NCBI GenBank assembly: GCA_016190245.1
Contig: JACPQY010000060.1
Span: forward strand, 112,443-176,442
Length of the DNA: 64,000 bases
From: Nitrospirota bacterium
GTDB lineage: Bacteria; JACPQY01
Reading direction: 5' to 3'
Shown: one piece after another, positions 16,154 to 24,769 of the stretch
Position numbering within the stretch: the first letter of the stretch is position 1
Layout: each line of letters starts with the position of its first letter
The notes under the pieces: generated by a model
The model's database searches: none
Told to the model about the DNA's origin: nothing
What the model saw: the letters and a program-made list of their open reading frames with translations, nothing else
Translations under genes and position numbers: made by a program

Positions 16154-17626
16154 ATGATCGAGAGCCACCGGGAAACCATCCAGGAACTGGGCATCCCGAA
16201 GGCCCTCCGCCACTACATCGCAGGCGGCTTCCGGGCGGAGGCAAAGCGCACCCTCCCGGCGGTCGATCCCACTACGCAAGAGATCATTACCGAAATCCCC
16301 CAGGCCACGGAAGGAGAGATCGAAACCGCCGTGCAGGCGGCTGTGAAGGCCCAAGCGGAATGGAGCAACGCCTCGCCCGGCCGCCGGCGGAAGACCCTGC
16401 TGGGGCTTGTCGAGGCGCTGAAGAAACGTGAGAAGGACCTGCCCAGGATCGAGGCGGTGGACGTGGGGATGCCCAGGGTGGTCTCGCAACAGTTCTCCTC
16501 GCGGGCCATGCTCCGCCACCTCGAGTACTACGCCGAGTGGGCGGACAAGGTTGGCGGCCATCTCGTCCCCTCCGGCGCCTCGGCCGAGTCGCTCAACTAT
16601 GTCGTGTACGAGCCGGTCGGCGTGGTCGTCGCGATCGTCCCGTGGAATTCGCCCTTCCTGTTTTTTGGATCCAAGGTGGCTCCGGCTCTCGCCGCCGGCT
16701 GCTCGATCATCCTCAAGCCGTCGGAGCTCGCCAGCGTGACCGCTCACACCTTTGCCGAGGCCGTTCACGAGGCGGGGCTCCCTGCTGGATTGGTCCAGGT
16801 CCTCTACGGAGATGGCGACGTCGGGAGACGTCTCACTCTGCATCCGGCGGTGAACAAGGTGGCCTTTACCGGCGGGACGGGCAAGGGCCGCGACATCATG
16901 GCCCAGGCGAGCGGAACGCTCAAACGGGTGTCGCTCGAACTCGGTGGGAAGTCCCCCAACATCGTTTTCGAGGACGCGGATCTCTCGCGCGCGACGATGA
17001 TGTCCACCTACGGCATGTTTTCTCTCACCGGCCAGGCGTGCGTGGCGGCGTCGCGCTTGTTCGTGCATCGGAATCTGGCCGAGGGGTTCGTGCGGGGCAT
17101 CGTGAACTTCGCACAAACACTCCAGGTAGGCGATCCGCTCGACGGGAGCGTGATGCTCGGGCCGCTCATCTCGAACAGTCACTTGGAGCGCGTGGATTCC
17201 TTCGTGCGTGACGCGAAAGGGCAGGGTGCGCGAGTCCTGTGCGGTGGGGAGCCGGCCAGGGTGGGGAAGGGAAACTTCTATCCGCCCACCGTGCTCACCG
17301 GGGTTGACCCCAAGTCGCGCGCGGCACAAGAGGAAATCTTCGGCCCGGTGATGTGCGTTTTCGAGTTCGACACCGAGGAGGAGGTCGTCGCGCGGGCCAA
17401 CGAAACGATCTACGGTCTCGGCGCCGCTGTCTGGACCAAGGACATTTCGCGGGCATTGCGCGTGGCGGCGCGTCTTCAGGCCGGAACGGTCTGGGTGAAC
17501 GCCTACGGAACGCTTCCGATCCAATCCCCGTTCGGCGGCTACAAGCAGAGCGGGTTCGGCCGGGACGGCGGGGTGGAGGGCATCCTCGAGTACCTCCAGC
17601 CGAAGAACGTCTTCGTCCAGCTCTGA
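16154..17626 (+). CDS. NAD(P)-dependent aldehyde dehydrogenase
   Basis: 490 residues with standard ALDH landmarks: VPWNSPF, KPSELAS, FTGGTGKGRDIM, catalytic glutamate in LELGGKSPN, catalytic cysteine in TGQACVAASR, EEIFGPV and the C-terminal SPFGGYKQSGFGR. ATG 16154 is preferred over an upstream start at 16118 because the latter overlaps the alcohol dehydrogenase gene and lacks homology-like sequence. It converts an aldehyde to a carboxylate and likely works in series with the preceding alcohol dehydrogenase. Confidence 0.93.
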   Translation: MIESHRETIQELGIPKALRHYIAGGFRAEAKRTLPAVDPTTQEIITEIPQATEGEIETAVQAAVKAQAEWSNASPGRRRKTLLGLVEALKKREKDLPRIEAVDVGMPRVVSQQFSSRAMLRHLEYYAEWADKVGGHLVPSGASAESLNYVVYEPVGVVVAIVPWNSPFLFFGSKVAPALAAGCSIILKPSELASVTAHTFAEAVHEAGLPAGLVQVLYGDGDVGRRLTLHPAVNKVAFTGGTGKGRDIMAQASGTLKRVSLELGGKSPNIVFEDADLSRATMMSTYGMFSLTGQACVAASRLFVHRNLAEGFVRGIVNFAQTLQVGDPLDGSVMLGPLISNSHLERVDSFVRDAKGQGARVLCGGEPARVGKGNFYPPTVLTGVDPKSRAAQEEIFGPVMCVFEFDTEEEVVARANETIYGLGAAVWTKDISRALRVAARLQAGTVWVNAYGTLPIQSPFGGYKQSGFGRDGGVEGILEYLQPKNVFVQL

Positions 17627-17640
17627 TTCCAAGGCGCACC

Positions 17641-18333
17641 ATGCCACGAACGGCCACTATCACTCGTGCTCTTGATCTGAGCGATCGCGCGAGACTGCTG
17701 GTTCTCGAGGCGGGTGGCGCCGAGCCGTTCGCCTTCCTCGCGGGTCAGCATGCCTCCATAGGATTTCCGGTGGGGTCAGGGAAGAAATCGGGTCCGTACT
17801 CGATCGCCAGCGCCCCCGATGGGACACCGCGCTTCGAGATCCTTCTCAACCTCGTGTCCCATGACGCCGAAAGTCCCTTCGACCAGTTCCGAGCCGGCGT
17901 TGAGGTTGAAGTGCTGGGTCCTTCCGGGAGCTTCCTGTTTCGTGATAAGCCCGATCATCGTGCCGTGTTCGTGGCAGGTGGCACCGGCATCGCTCCCTTG
18001 CGCTCGATGATCCTCGACGCGCTCGGCCGAGGCGTCCGGCGGGAGATGGATCTCGTCCTCGCGGGGCGTTCCAGGAATCACCTCTATTTCCTGTCCGAGT
18101 GGAGAGACTTGGAGCATGCGCGCTCGAACTTCACATGCTACACCGTTCTGTCCGAGCCGGGTGCAGCGTGGGCAGGCCTGCGCGGCCTCCCAACGGCTCA
18201 CCTCGATCTGTTCTCCTCGGAACCGGAGCGGACCGACTTCTATCTGTGTGGTCCCCCACCGTTGGTCGCCCTTCTCCGGCAGGCCCTCCCTGCGAGGGGG
18301 GCCGATCCCGCCCGGATCTTCACCGAGTCCTGA
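17641..18333 (+). CDS. Ferredoxin-NADP reductase-like FAD oxidoreductase
   Basis: 230 residues from ATG 17641. It has an N-terminal FAD-binding beta barrel (FLAGQHASIGFP, GPYSIAS in place of RxYS), then an NAD(P)-binding domain with FVAGGTGIAPLRSM, and ends in a DFYLCGPPPLV motif typical of phenol-hydroxylase/FNR-type reductases. There is no [2Fe-2S] domain, so it would hand electrons to a separate ferredoxin or oxygenase that is not in the window. It ends the dehydrogenase operon, 14 bases after the aldehyde dehydrogenase. Confidence 0.85.
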   Translation: MPRTATITRALDLSDRARLLVLEAGGAEPFAFLAGQHASIGFPVGSGKKSGPYSIASAPDGTPRFEILLNLVSHDAESPFDQFRAGVEVEVLGPSGSFLFRDKPDHRAVFVAGGTGIAPLRSMILDALGRGVRREMDLVLAGRSRNHLYFLSEWRDLEHARSNFTCYTVLSEPGAAWAGLRGLPTAHLDLFSSEPERTDFYLCGPPPLVALLRQALPARGADPARIFTES

Positions 18334-18476
18334 ACTACGCCCACGGGGCCCCGCACCGTCAACGCCGCCTCCTTCCGTCTGCCGGACGCCCGCTGGAGAG
18401 CGAGTGGCGCAGGACCGGAGTTTCAGAAGCTCCCGGTTGAATTGATTCGGCGCCTTTGCCAGGACAGACTGCCGAA

Positions 18477-18791
18477 ATGCGAGTCGTCGAGTTCCTCGTC
18501 TGGTTGACCGACCGTGATCGGATCCGCCACATGCATTCAGTGGAGAAGGGTAGGGTGGTCTCGTTCATGCTACAATACGAGCGGCATGTGCGAGGTGCAT
18601 GGTGCCCCGTCGTTCGCTACGATACGGCGCACGGCTACGCACACAAGGACGAGTATGGGGCCACAGGAGAAACGACCAAGACCAGGCTGGGGAAGATGAG
18701 CTTTGACGAAGCTCTGACGTATGCGGAGGATGACTTGCGAGCCAATTGGGGGGAGTACGGCAAGGCATTTGCGGAGGTGAGCGATGAGTGA
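18477..18791 (+). CDS. Small protein of unknown function
   Basis: 104 residues from ATG 18477; a TTG at 18456 is possible. It contains VVRYDTAHGYAHKDEYG and a C-terminal helix FDEALTYAEDDLRANW. It resembles small proteins of DUF7718 type, an assignment from memory and weak. Its last 8 bases overlap the next small gene. A small overlapping pair in an accessory region is reminiscent of toxin-antitoxin loci, but no catalytic motif is recognisable. Confidence 0.65.
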   Translation: MRVVEFLVWLTDRDRIRHMHSVEKGRVVSFMLQYERHVRGAWCPVVRYDTAHGYAHKDEYGATGETTKTRLGKMSFDEALTYAEDDLRANWGEYGKAFAEVSDE

Positions 18792-19056
18792 GACGGAGCT
18801 GAGGAACAAGAATCTGGTGCTGGCAGTCGAGTTCAGTCGGTACGTGCTCACTCATCCGTCGTTCGCAAGGAAGATTCCAAAGGGATCTCAGGTTGTGCTG
18901 GTGCCGAAAGGCGATTCCCCCCTTCGTCGCGAGAACCTCAGGCTGGTAGAGCGGATCAGGCGGGAAGAGCCGAATCGGCCACTCGCGGTCGTTCAGTTTG
19001 ACGGTCTGGCCCCCCTGCAGTCACGCCTCAAGAACCCGCGGCTGCTCGCCGCCTGA
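18784..19056 (+). CDS. Small protein of unknown function (DUF5647-like)
   Basis: 90 residues, starting inside the end of the preceding gene. It has LAVEFSRYVLTHPSFARKIP, a strand QVVLVPKGD and a helix, a pattern seen in DUF5647 proteins (tentative). GGAGG lies upstream of the ATG inside the partner gene, so translation is probably coupled. It is basic and soluble with no signal peptide. Function unknown. Confidence 0.65.
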   Translation: MSETELRNKNLVLAVEFSRYVLTHPSFARKIPKGSQVVLVPKGDSPLRRENLRLVERIRREEPNRPLAVVQFDGLAPLQSRLKNPRLLAA

Positions 19057-19181
19057 ATCACAAGGAGCGCGGGTTCAGGAGCCCCGCGGGTGTCTGCAAG
19101 GGGTGGCCAGCCGGGTTCCTGCGACCCTCGATGGCGGATCAGCAGCACCGGCACGGGAGGGGGGGGGTGGAGGCTGGACTT

Positions 19182-20672
19182 TCAATTCTTGGCGGTGAAA
19201 GGCTTCGAGAAGTTTTCCTCACAGAGCCGGGCTTCGCCTGGACCTGAGGATGCCTTGAAGCCGAAGCCGTTCCAAGCATACGCCTGAGTTCGCACACGCT
19301 CGCGACCCGGTCCTCGCGCCAGAAACGAGTCCCCCCGGTGGAGCGCACAGAGGAAGTATCCGTTTTCGGGAGTCCCGAGTACCGTGGCGTCCAGTAGCGG
19401 CCAGGCAAGCGCCGTTCCTCGCCACACGGCGGTGGGTCCGCCCGGCATGAGCCTGTACACGGCCGGACGCGGGGCACTATCCCCATCCAAGTCGGACACC
19501 GCAGAGTGCAGCAGCAACAGAAGTTCCTCTCCCCCCTCCTTGGTGGAGGGCAGGGCGTCGAGGGAAAGAAGATTCCTGGTGCCCTCGGCCCAGCGGGGCG
19601 AGCCCCGTTCCTGCGCCTCGATGACCAGTTCTCCAGACGAGAACGTGGTGTCCTGATAGGTGGGCAGGAGTTCGTAGCCCGCCACCGTGATGGGACTTCG
19701 GGCTCGGACGGGGCAGTCGAGGGTGGATTGCAGTTCTGCCCGGCTGCCAGGGTGATGTTCCGGGAAGTCGAGACGCGGGAAGAAGGAACCCGGCTTGGCC
19801 CGAGTTGCGACACTCCCGCATCGCATCCAGTCATCCGAGATCCGGCAGTCCGCAATCAGTCCCGCTTTTGACGCAGGATACCGCTGGTCGAACAGGTGGT
19901 TTCCTAACGAGTAGAAGACGGGGCGTCCGCTCACGCAGGTAGCCTGCTGGACGACATGTGGGTGATGACCGATGACGACATCAGCTCCGTGTTCGATCAG
20001 CCACCGGGCCTGGGACACTTGCCGGGCGTCGGGCCAATCGAGCAACTCGGACCCCCAGTGGACGTACGCGATGGTCCAGTGCGAGAGGCGTCTCGAAAGG
20101 CGGAGCTTGTGCCTGACCGCGGCGTCCAAGGCCGCAGACCCGGCACGGGAATCCGGTTGGGTGAGGTCCAATGCGATCAACGAAACGACCTTGTTGCCGA
20201 TCCGGCGGAAATACGGCGAGCCCACGAACGTGAGTGGGTACACCCCGGCTTGGCGCAACGCCCGGACGGTTTCATCCCGCCCGCGGGGCCCAAGATCCGA
20301 GGCGTGGTTGTTCTCGATCCCCACCGCTCCGAGCCCCGCCGCCCGAAGCAGCCCGAGATGGTTCTCGGGTGTCGCAAAGCAGAGGGATTCACGGGCCCTG
20401 GACTTTCCAGAACACCGGGCTTGTTCGCCCACCGCCCCTGCGAGGTTCCCCACCGCCCAGTCCGCGTCCGCGAAGAAGCCGGCGAGATCCTCCCAAGGCG
20501 AGGCTCCCCCCCACATCCGGATTTCCTGGTCAACCCCCCGCGAGAGGAGCATGTCGCCCACGAAGATCAGCTTGGATTCGCTCGAACGGGTGTTCGCCGG
20601 AGTGGTCGAATCCAGCGGGACGACCCAGGCGGTCACGACGAGGAGCCCGAGGCCGACGGAGGCAGGTCTCAA
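19182..20672 (-). CDS. CapA-family metallophosphoesterase-like protein
   Basis: 496 residues from a TTG that overlaps the TGA of the DUF3160 gene (TTGA); ATG 20753 would add 27 residues and overlap that gene by 85 bases. The TTG start gives a neat signal sequence (RPASVGLGLLVVTAWVV). The CapA/PgsA fold motifs follow: FVGDMLLSRGVD, GNLAG, IENNHASDLG, YVHWGSE and GHHPHVVQ, whose Asp, Asn and His residues bind metals in this calcineurin-like family. After about residue 310 the sequence is a poorly conserved extension. It probably acts outside the inner membrane on a phosphate ester or polymer. Confidence 0.82.
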   Translation of the reverse strand: MRPASVGLGLLVVTAWVVPLDSTTPANTRSSESKLIFVGDMLLSRGVDQEIRMWGGASPWEDLAGFFADADWAVGNLAGAVGEQARCSGKSRARESLCFATPENHLGLLRAAGLGAVGIENNHASDLGPRGRDETVRALRQAGVYPLTFVGSPYFRRIGNKVVSLIALDLTQPDSRAGSAALDAAVRHKLRLSRRLSHWTIAYVHWGSELLDWPDARQVSQARWLIEHGADVVIGHHPHVVQQATCVSGRPVFYSLGNHLFDQRYPASKAGLIADCRISDDWMRCGSVATRAKPGSFFPRLDFPEHHPGSRAELQSTLDCPVRARSPITVAGYELLPTYQDTTFSSGELVIEAQERGSPRWAEGTRNLLSLDALPSTKEGGEELLLLLHSAVSDLDGDSAPRPAVYRLMPGGPTAVWRGTALAWPLLDATVLGTPENGYFLCALHRGDSFLARGPGRERVRTQAYAWNGFGFKASSGPGEARLCEENFSKPFTAKN

Positions 20673-23377
20673 GGAAGGCAGGTGTGCGGTCGATCGTGGA
20701 CGAACGGTCTGAGCCACGGCGGTCTCGGTTGGCCGTCCACATTGCCGAGCCATTCAGAGTCATCGAGTAATTCGGCGGACACCAGCTCGTAGTAGGAGTA
20801 GATGGAGCCCGAAGCGATCTGTCGCCGGCCGAAAAACGGCACAATCTGGTCCCAGACCAGGGGATTTCCAACAGCGGCATGAAGGTAGCGTGGCGGGCGC
20901 TCGCCGGAATCCGCCACGTCGGCGACCCTGGGAAGCGGGCCCGGCTCGCCCAGACCGAGGTCCTTCCGCGAGAGGCTCCTGAATACCAGGTGGTCGTGCT
21001 CGATCCAACCTCCGACGGCACGGATCAGAATGAATTCGTCTTCCGTGAGGGGGCGGGCGTCAATCTCCTTCTGCGCGATGTCCGCAAACCGCGCGGCAAG
21101 GTTTCGCGCTTCCGTGAGCCGCCGGATCACACCTTCCCTCAGGGCTTCCTTCTCGTTTGCATAGGGCTCGCTCGGCAGCACTCCCGTCCATTTCCCTCCA
21201 GCGGACTTGAACCACGAGGCTGTGGCATCGAAAAGATCTCCGATGGCGTTGAACGCCCTCGGGTCCGGCTCAACGTAGCCCTTGGGGGGCGTGAGGAGAA
21301 TCGCCTCAAACCCTCCTTCCCCTGCCTCCGCCGCGGAGCGTTCGTTGATGAGGAGAGTCGCGTGCCTCAGCATCGTCCACGAGGCAAGGCCGGTTTGGAG
21401 ACGCTTCGCGTGCCACAGCGATGATGAAAATGTCCGGCCCGGTGAGACGACATCCTCCGCCCACTGGAGGGCCAGAGAGTCTATCCATCTCTCGTAGAGA
21501 CTGCCGGGACGTTTCCGTCCTTCCCGATGTTCCTTGAAGTTCTTGCGGAGGGCCTTCAGCTTGCCCGGCAGGACCGGATAGCGGAGGAACTCACCGCTCT
21601 GTTCGAGATATCGGGCGGCAACGGGGCTGCCGAGCGCCATCGCTATGTCCGTTCCGGAGGGGAGCAGACGGGGTCCCTCCGGCCCCAGGACCTGATCTTC
21701 GGGCGGCCAGTCCGAGTGATAAACAGCCCGGTTCATGATCTCGTTGTCGAAGCCCCAGGAGAGCGGAGAGGTGAACGCAAGCTTGATCGGGTGAAGGAGG
21801 TACGAGGGCGGGTCGTAAGCAACGCCCTTCCAGATCAGCGGTCTTCGCGAGGGTGCCTGAAACGGTGAGTAGGCCTCGATCCAGGTCCGGGCGAGAGATT
21901 GCACGTCATCCGGCAGCTTTGCGAGTGGCGATAGATCGATCTTGGTCGGTTTGAGCACCATGAAGTAATGTGCCGCCCTGAAATAGAGTCCGAGTTCCGG
22001 ATCGAGGGCGTAGTGGCCCCTCGGCTTGAACTCGCCTTGATCGGCAAGGATCTCGGCGGCGAGCTTGTCGGATTCGGAATCGCCGACGAGCACGGCCTTG
22101 AGCGCGGCCAGCACCTGGGTGACCTCGGCACGCGGGGAGTCGCGTCGCAAGTGCTCTTCGGCCCCCGCGACGAACCGGACAAAGGCGGGGATGGCGGCCT
22201 GTCTTTCCACCAGGATGAACAGGCCTTCGAATGCTGCGGAGAAAAGGTCCCAGAGCAGATCGGTTGTGACAAGGTTGGGGTGCTCCACAAGGGGCTCGCC
22301 TCGGCAGGAGGGGTAGGTGTTGAACTCATATTGGGAGTACATCTGCGGCGGCGAATCGGCGGGAAACTCCGAACGGGCCAGGGGACGGAAGAGGCCGCTC
22401 GATGACTCGAAGAGTTCCCACTCTTTCTCTGACGTGACAAACTGCCAGGCGTTCGCCACGTCGCCCAGCGGAATTGCGACAGGCATGTAGACTATCTTCT
22501 CCCCCTTCGGACCTTCCGTCACCCCCACGATTCCTCTGCCATCCGCCATGAGGATGGGCATGGAGAGGAACGTCGTGTCGGTGAGGAGGCGCACCGGCGC
22601 ATTCCTGCCGGTCAGATAAAGGGTGACCCCTCGAGCGCCTGGGCGCCAGTGCAGCACGGCCGCGCCGTTGGGTGCGTATGCGAGGCCTCCTGAACAAGAG
22701 ACGGAATCGGGGAGTCCCAAACCGTGTTTTCCCACCCAATTCCAGATGCCGTAGTGTGCCGTCCCGTGGCACCCTTTCTCGTTTCTGAAGAGCATGACGT
22801 AGCCCCCGGGATGGAAGCCGACCGGCTCGGCCGATCGCGCGCGAAGGGTTTCCGGCGGATCCTGGTACCTGGGCTGCACGGGCGCAGACCAAGTTTCTAG
22901 TTCAGTGTCAGGAGTCTCCTCCACCACGGGGTAGATTCGCTCCCCCTCTTCCGTCGCGCTGTAGATCGCCCATCGGTCACCGGGGCGTGCCACGCCAAAG
23001 AAGAGTCGGTAGCGCTCGATCCACTCGCCGCTCCGCGAGCGGGTTTCGAACGGTTCGGGGCCCGCAATGAGGTTTCCCAACGACCGGTCGGTGTCGAGGA
23101 TGGTTGAGGGAGACCATCCTTTCGCGGGGAACGCGCTCCTCAAGATGGCGTGTCGCTCGCCCCGGCGCGCCGCAAAGAACACGGTCTTTCCGTCGGGGTG
23201 CCAGGCCAACGAGTGGATCGAAGTGTCCTCGGGCAGCGCGATCTCGGTGCGGCCACGGCCACCTCCCGGTCGCCAGTGCCAGACCTCCTGCGTCACGGCC
23301 GGTCCCTGGACAACGGCCAGCACATCCGGCCCCCTCGGTGACACCTGCATCGCGATCACCTTCGCCCCTTTGTTCAA
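20669..23377 (-). CDS. DUF3160 protein, apparently missing its export signal
   Basis: 902 residues from TTG 23377. The first about 330 residues have propeller-like repeats (LAWHPDGKTVFFAARRG, RWAIYSATEEGERIYP). From about 370 on it matches DUF3160, including SLWHAKRLQTGLASWTMLRHATLL and PPKGYVEPDPRAFNAI. The beginning lacks a signal peptide. The frame stays open, without a start codon, back into a neighbouring ORF that encodes a membrane anchor, which suggests a frameshift near 23400-23470. It is followed by the CapA-like gene with a 4-base overlap. Function of DUF3160 is unknown; it is probably an extracytoplasmic protein. Confidence 0.75.
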   Translation of the reverse strand: MNKGAKVIAMQVSPRGPDVLAVVQGPAVTQEVWHWRPGGGRGRTEIALPEDTSIHSLAWHPDGKTVFFAARRGERHAILRSAFPAKGWSPSTILDTDRSLGNLIAGPEPFETRSRSGEWIERYRLFFGVARPGDRWAIYSATEEGERIYPVVEETPDTELETWSAPVQPRYQDPPETLRARSAEPVGFHPGGYVMLFRNEKGCHGTAHYGIWNWVGKHGLGLPDSVSCSGGLAYAPNGAAVLHWRPGARGVTLYLTGRNAPVRLLTDTTFLSMPILMADGRGIVGVTEGPKGEKIVYMPVAIPLGDVANAWQFVTSEKEWELFESSSGLFRPLARSEFPADSPPQMYSQYEFNTYPSCRGEPLVEHPNLVTTDLLWDLFSAAFEGLFILVERQAAIPAFVRFVAGAEEHLRRDSPRAEVTQVLAALKAVLVGDSESDKLAAEILADQGEFKPRGHYALDPELGLYFRAAHYFMVLKPTKIDLSPLAKLPDDVQSLARTWIEAYSPFQAPSRRPLIWKGVAYDPPSYLLHPIKLAFTSPLSWGFDNEIMNRAVYHSDWPPEDQVLGPEGPRLLPSGTDIAMALGSPVAARYLEQSGEFLRYPVLPGKLKALRKNFKEHREGRKRPGSLYERWIDSLALQWAEDVVSPGRTFSSSLWHAKRLQTGLASWTMLRHATLLINERSAAEAGEGGFEAILLTPPKGYVEPDPRAFNAIGDLFDATASWFKSAGGKWTGVLPSEPYANEKEALREGVIRRLTEARNLAARFADIAQKEIDARPLTEDEFILIRAVGGWIEHDHLVFRSLSRKDLGLGEPGPLPRVADVADSGERPPRYLHAAVGNPLVWDQIVPFFGRRQIASGSIYSYYELVSAELLDDSEWLGNVDGQPRPPWLRPFVHDRPHTCLP

Positions 23378-23409
23378 GTCGAGGGATTCGGATGCGGGAG
23401 GGGATGGCG

Positions 23410-23712
23410 TTACCGCGGGTCTACCGGAACGTAGGGTTCGCCACGCGGCGGTCGGCTGGGTTCCGGGGTGATGGATTCGGGGGTCAGCCGAGATTCGGTT
23501 GACGGGGACGACTCTCCTGGTGCCGTCGCGGCGGGGATTTCGCCCGAACTCCGGACGGGGGCCGGTGATTCGGGAGCGACAATGGCCTGGCTGGCGAGTT
23601 CCTGGGTCCTCCTCAGGTGGACTTGGTCCACGACGACAACGAGTGCGAACGCGACGAAGGAGCAGGCCGCGGCCACAAGCGCGATCCGGAACAGGCGGGA
23701 CGATTTCATCAT
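23410..23712 (-). CDS. Membrane-anchor ORF, probable N-terminus of the DUF3160 protein
   Basis: 100 residues starting with two ATG codons. A basic start (MMKSSRLFR) precedes one transmembrane helix (IALVAAACSFVAFALVVVV), then a Pro/Ser/Glu-rich linker that ends at TAA. The DUF3160 frame, one register over, is open across the last 60 or more bases. The simplest reading is a single anchored protein broken by one indel, either real or a sequencing error. Alternatively it is a separate small membrane protein translated just upstream. Confidence 0.55.
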   Translation of the reverse strand: MMKSSRLFRIALVAAACSFVAFALVVVVDQVHLRRTQELASQAIVAPESPAPVRSSGEIPAATAPGESSPSTESRLTPESITPEPSRPPRGEPYVPVDPR

Positions 23713-23986
23713 CTTCGACTCGGCGGCAGGTTGTGCAATCGCAAAAGGAGGGGAAAGAAACCGGCGGCAGGGAGAGCAGGATCGGGGAGTGCGGCGATGG
23801 CGCCGACCAGCCTTGCGGTCACAGGACCAGCCTACCACCGGTCGAGTTCTCTGCCCAACACAGTTGGAAGGACAACGGCAGGGGCGATCTTCGCGCGCAT
23901 CTTCGGGTTCGGGGCCGGCCTGCACGATTTGCGCCCGGCGACGTGGCTCACTTGACTAGTCTGACCAGGTGAGGCACGCTGGGGGG

Positions 23987-24310
23987 ATGGGCGCGAGGTA
24001 TTCGATCTACGACGCGAAGGCGAAGCTGAGCGAGATCATTCGGACGGTGAAGCGGAACCGGAGCGTGGTCATCACCGAGCGCGGCCGGGAGGTGGCGCGC
24101 GTCGTTCCCGTGGAGAGGGCACAAACGCTCGAAGAGCGGATCGCAGACCTTACGGCGCAGGGCGTGATCGTGCCGGCGAAGGCCGATCACCGAGTGGGAC
24201 TCGGGCCCATCGCCCAGCGCCGCGGTGCCGTGGCACGGTTGCACGCGGACCGGGAGGAGCGCGATGAGGGCCTACGTCGACACGTCGGTCCTGGCCGCCG
24301 TCGTTCTTGA
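23987..24310 (+). CDS. Phd/YefM-type antitoxin (VapB role)
   Basis: 107 residues from ATG 23987 with GGGGGG upstream. The N-terminal fold MGARYSIYDAKAKLSEIIRT and SVVITERGREVARVVPV is that of the Phd/YefM family, which binds its own operator and neutralises the toxin with an unstructured tail. The last 47 bases overlap the PIN toxin gene, in line with coupled expression. A TTGACT lies at 23952 with a self-complementary ACTAGT, a possible autoregulatory site. Confidence 0.85.
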   Translation: MGARYSIYDAKAKLSEIIRTVKRNRSVVITERGREVARVVPVERAQTLEERIADLTAQGVIVPAKADHRVGLGPIAQRRGAVARLHADREERDEGLRRHVGPGRRRS

Positions 24311-24656
24311 CGAGCGGGGCGCGGGATCCGTCCGGCGGAAACTGCGGCGGTGCGAAGGGCTCTACTCCTCGAATCTGCTCGAGGCTGAGCTGCGATCGGT
24401 CGTCCGGCGTGCCGGAGTGCCTGTGGGGTCGCTGGGAACCCATCTTGCGTGGCTGAACTGGGTCTTCCCGGACCGACCGCTCACGGAGGAGATGGTCCGC
24501 GTGCTCGACGCCGGGCTTCTCCGCGGGGCCGACCTCTGGCACCTGGCGTGCGCGCTTTTTCTCTCGCCTGAACCGGCGGACATCGAATTCCTCACGTTGG
24601 ACCGAGACCAGGCCCGCACGGCGCGCGCCCTGGGCTTTCGCGTTCCCGCCCTCTGA
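24264..24656 (+). CDS. vapC: PIN-domain ribonuclease toxin (VapC-type)
   Basis: 130 residues starting at ATG 24264 after GGGAGGAGCGCG. PIN motifs are MRAYVDTSVLAAVV (first Asp), the conserved Glu in SNLLEAELRSVV, the third acidic Asp in LRGADLWHLACAL, and FLTLDRDQARTA for the last. These four acids bind Mg2+ in RNases that cut tRNA or rRNA. It overlaps the antitoxin by 47 bases; the pair is a complete type II toxin-antitoxin module. Confidence 0.88.
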   Translation: MRAYVDTSVLAAVVLDERGAGSVRRKLRRCEGLYSSNLLEAELRSVVRRAGVPVGSLGTHLAWLNWVFPDRPLTEEMVRVLDAGLLRGADLWHLACALFLSPEPADIEFLTLDRDQARTARALGFRVPAL

Positions 24657-24769
24657 TATCACCCAGTTCGGTTGGGTGGAAGCTCCGAGTGAGCTCCTTT
24701 TGGTGATGATCGGGGGGAGGATTTCCGCTTCGTTGATGGGGGGACAGGCTCTCTTTCCCTGAGATTTCC

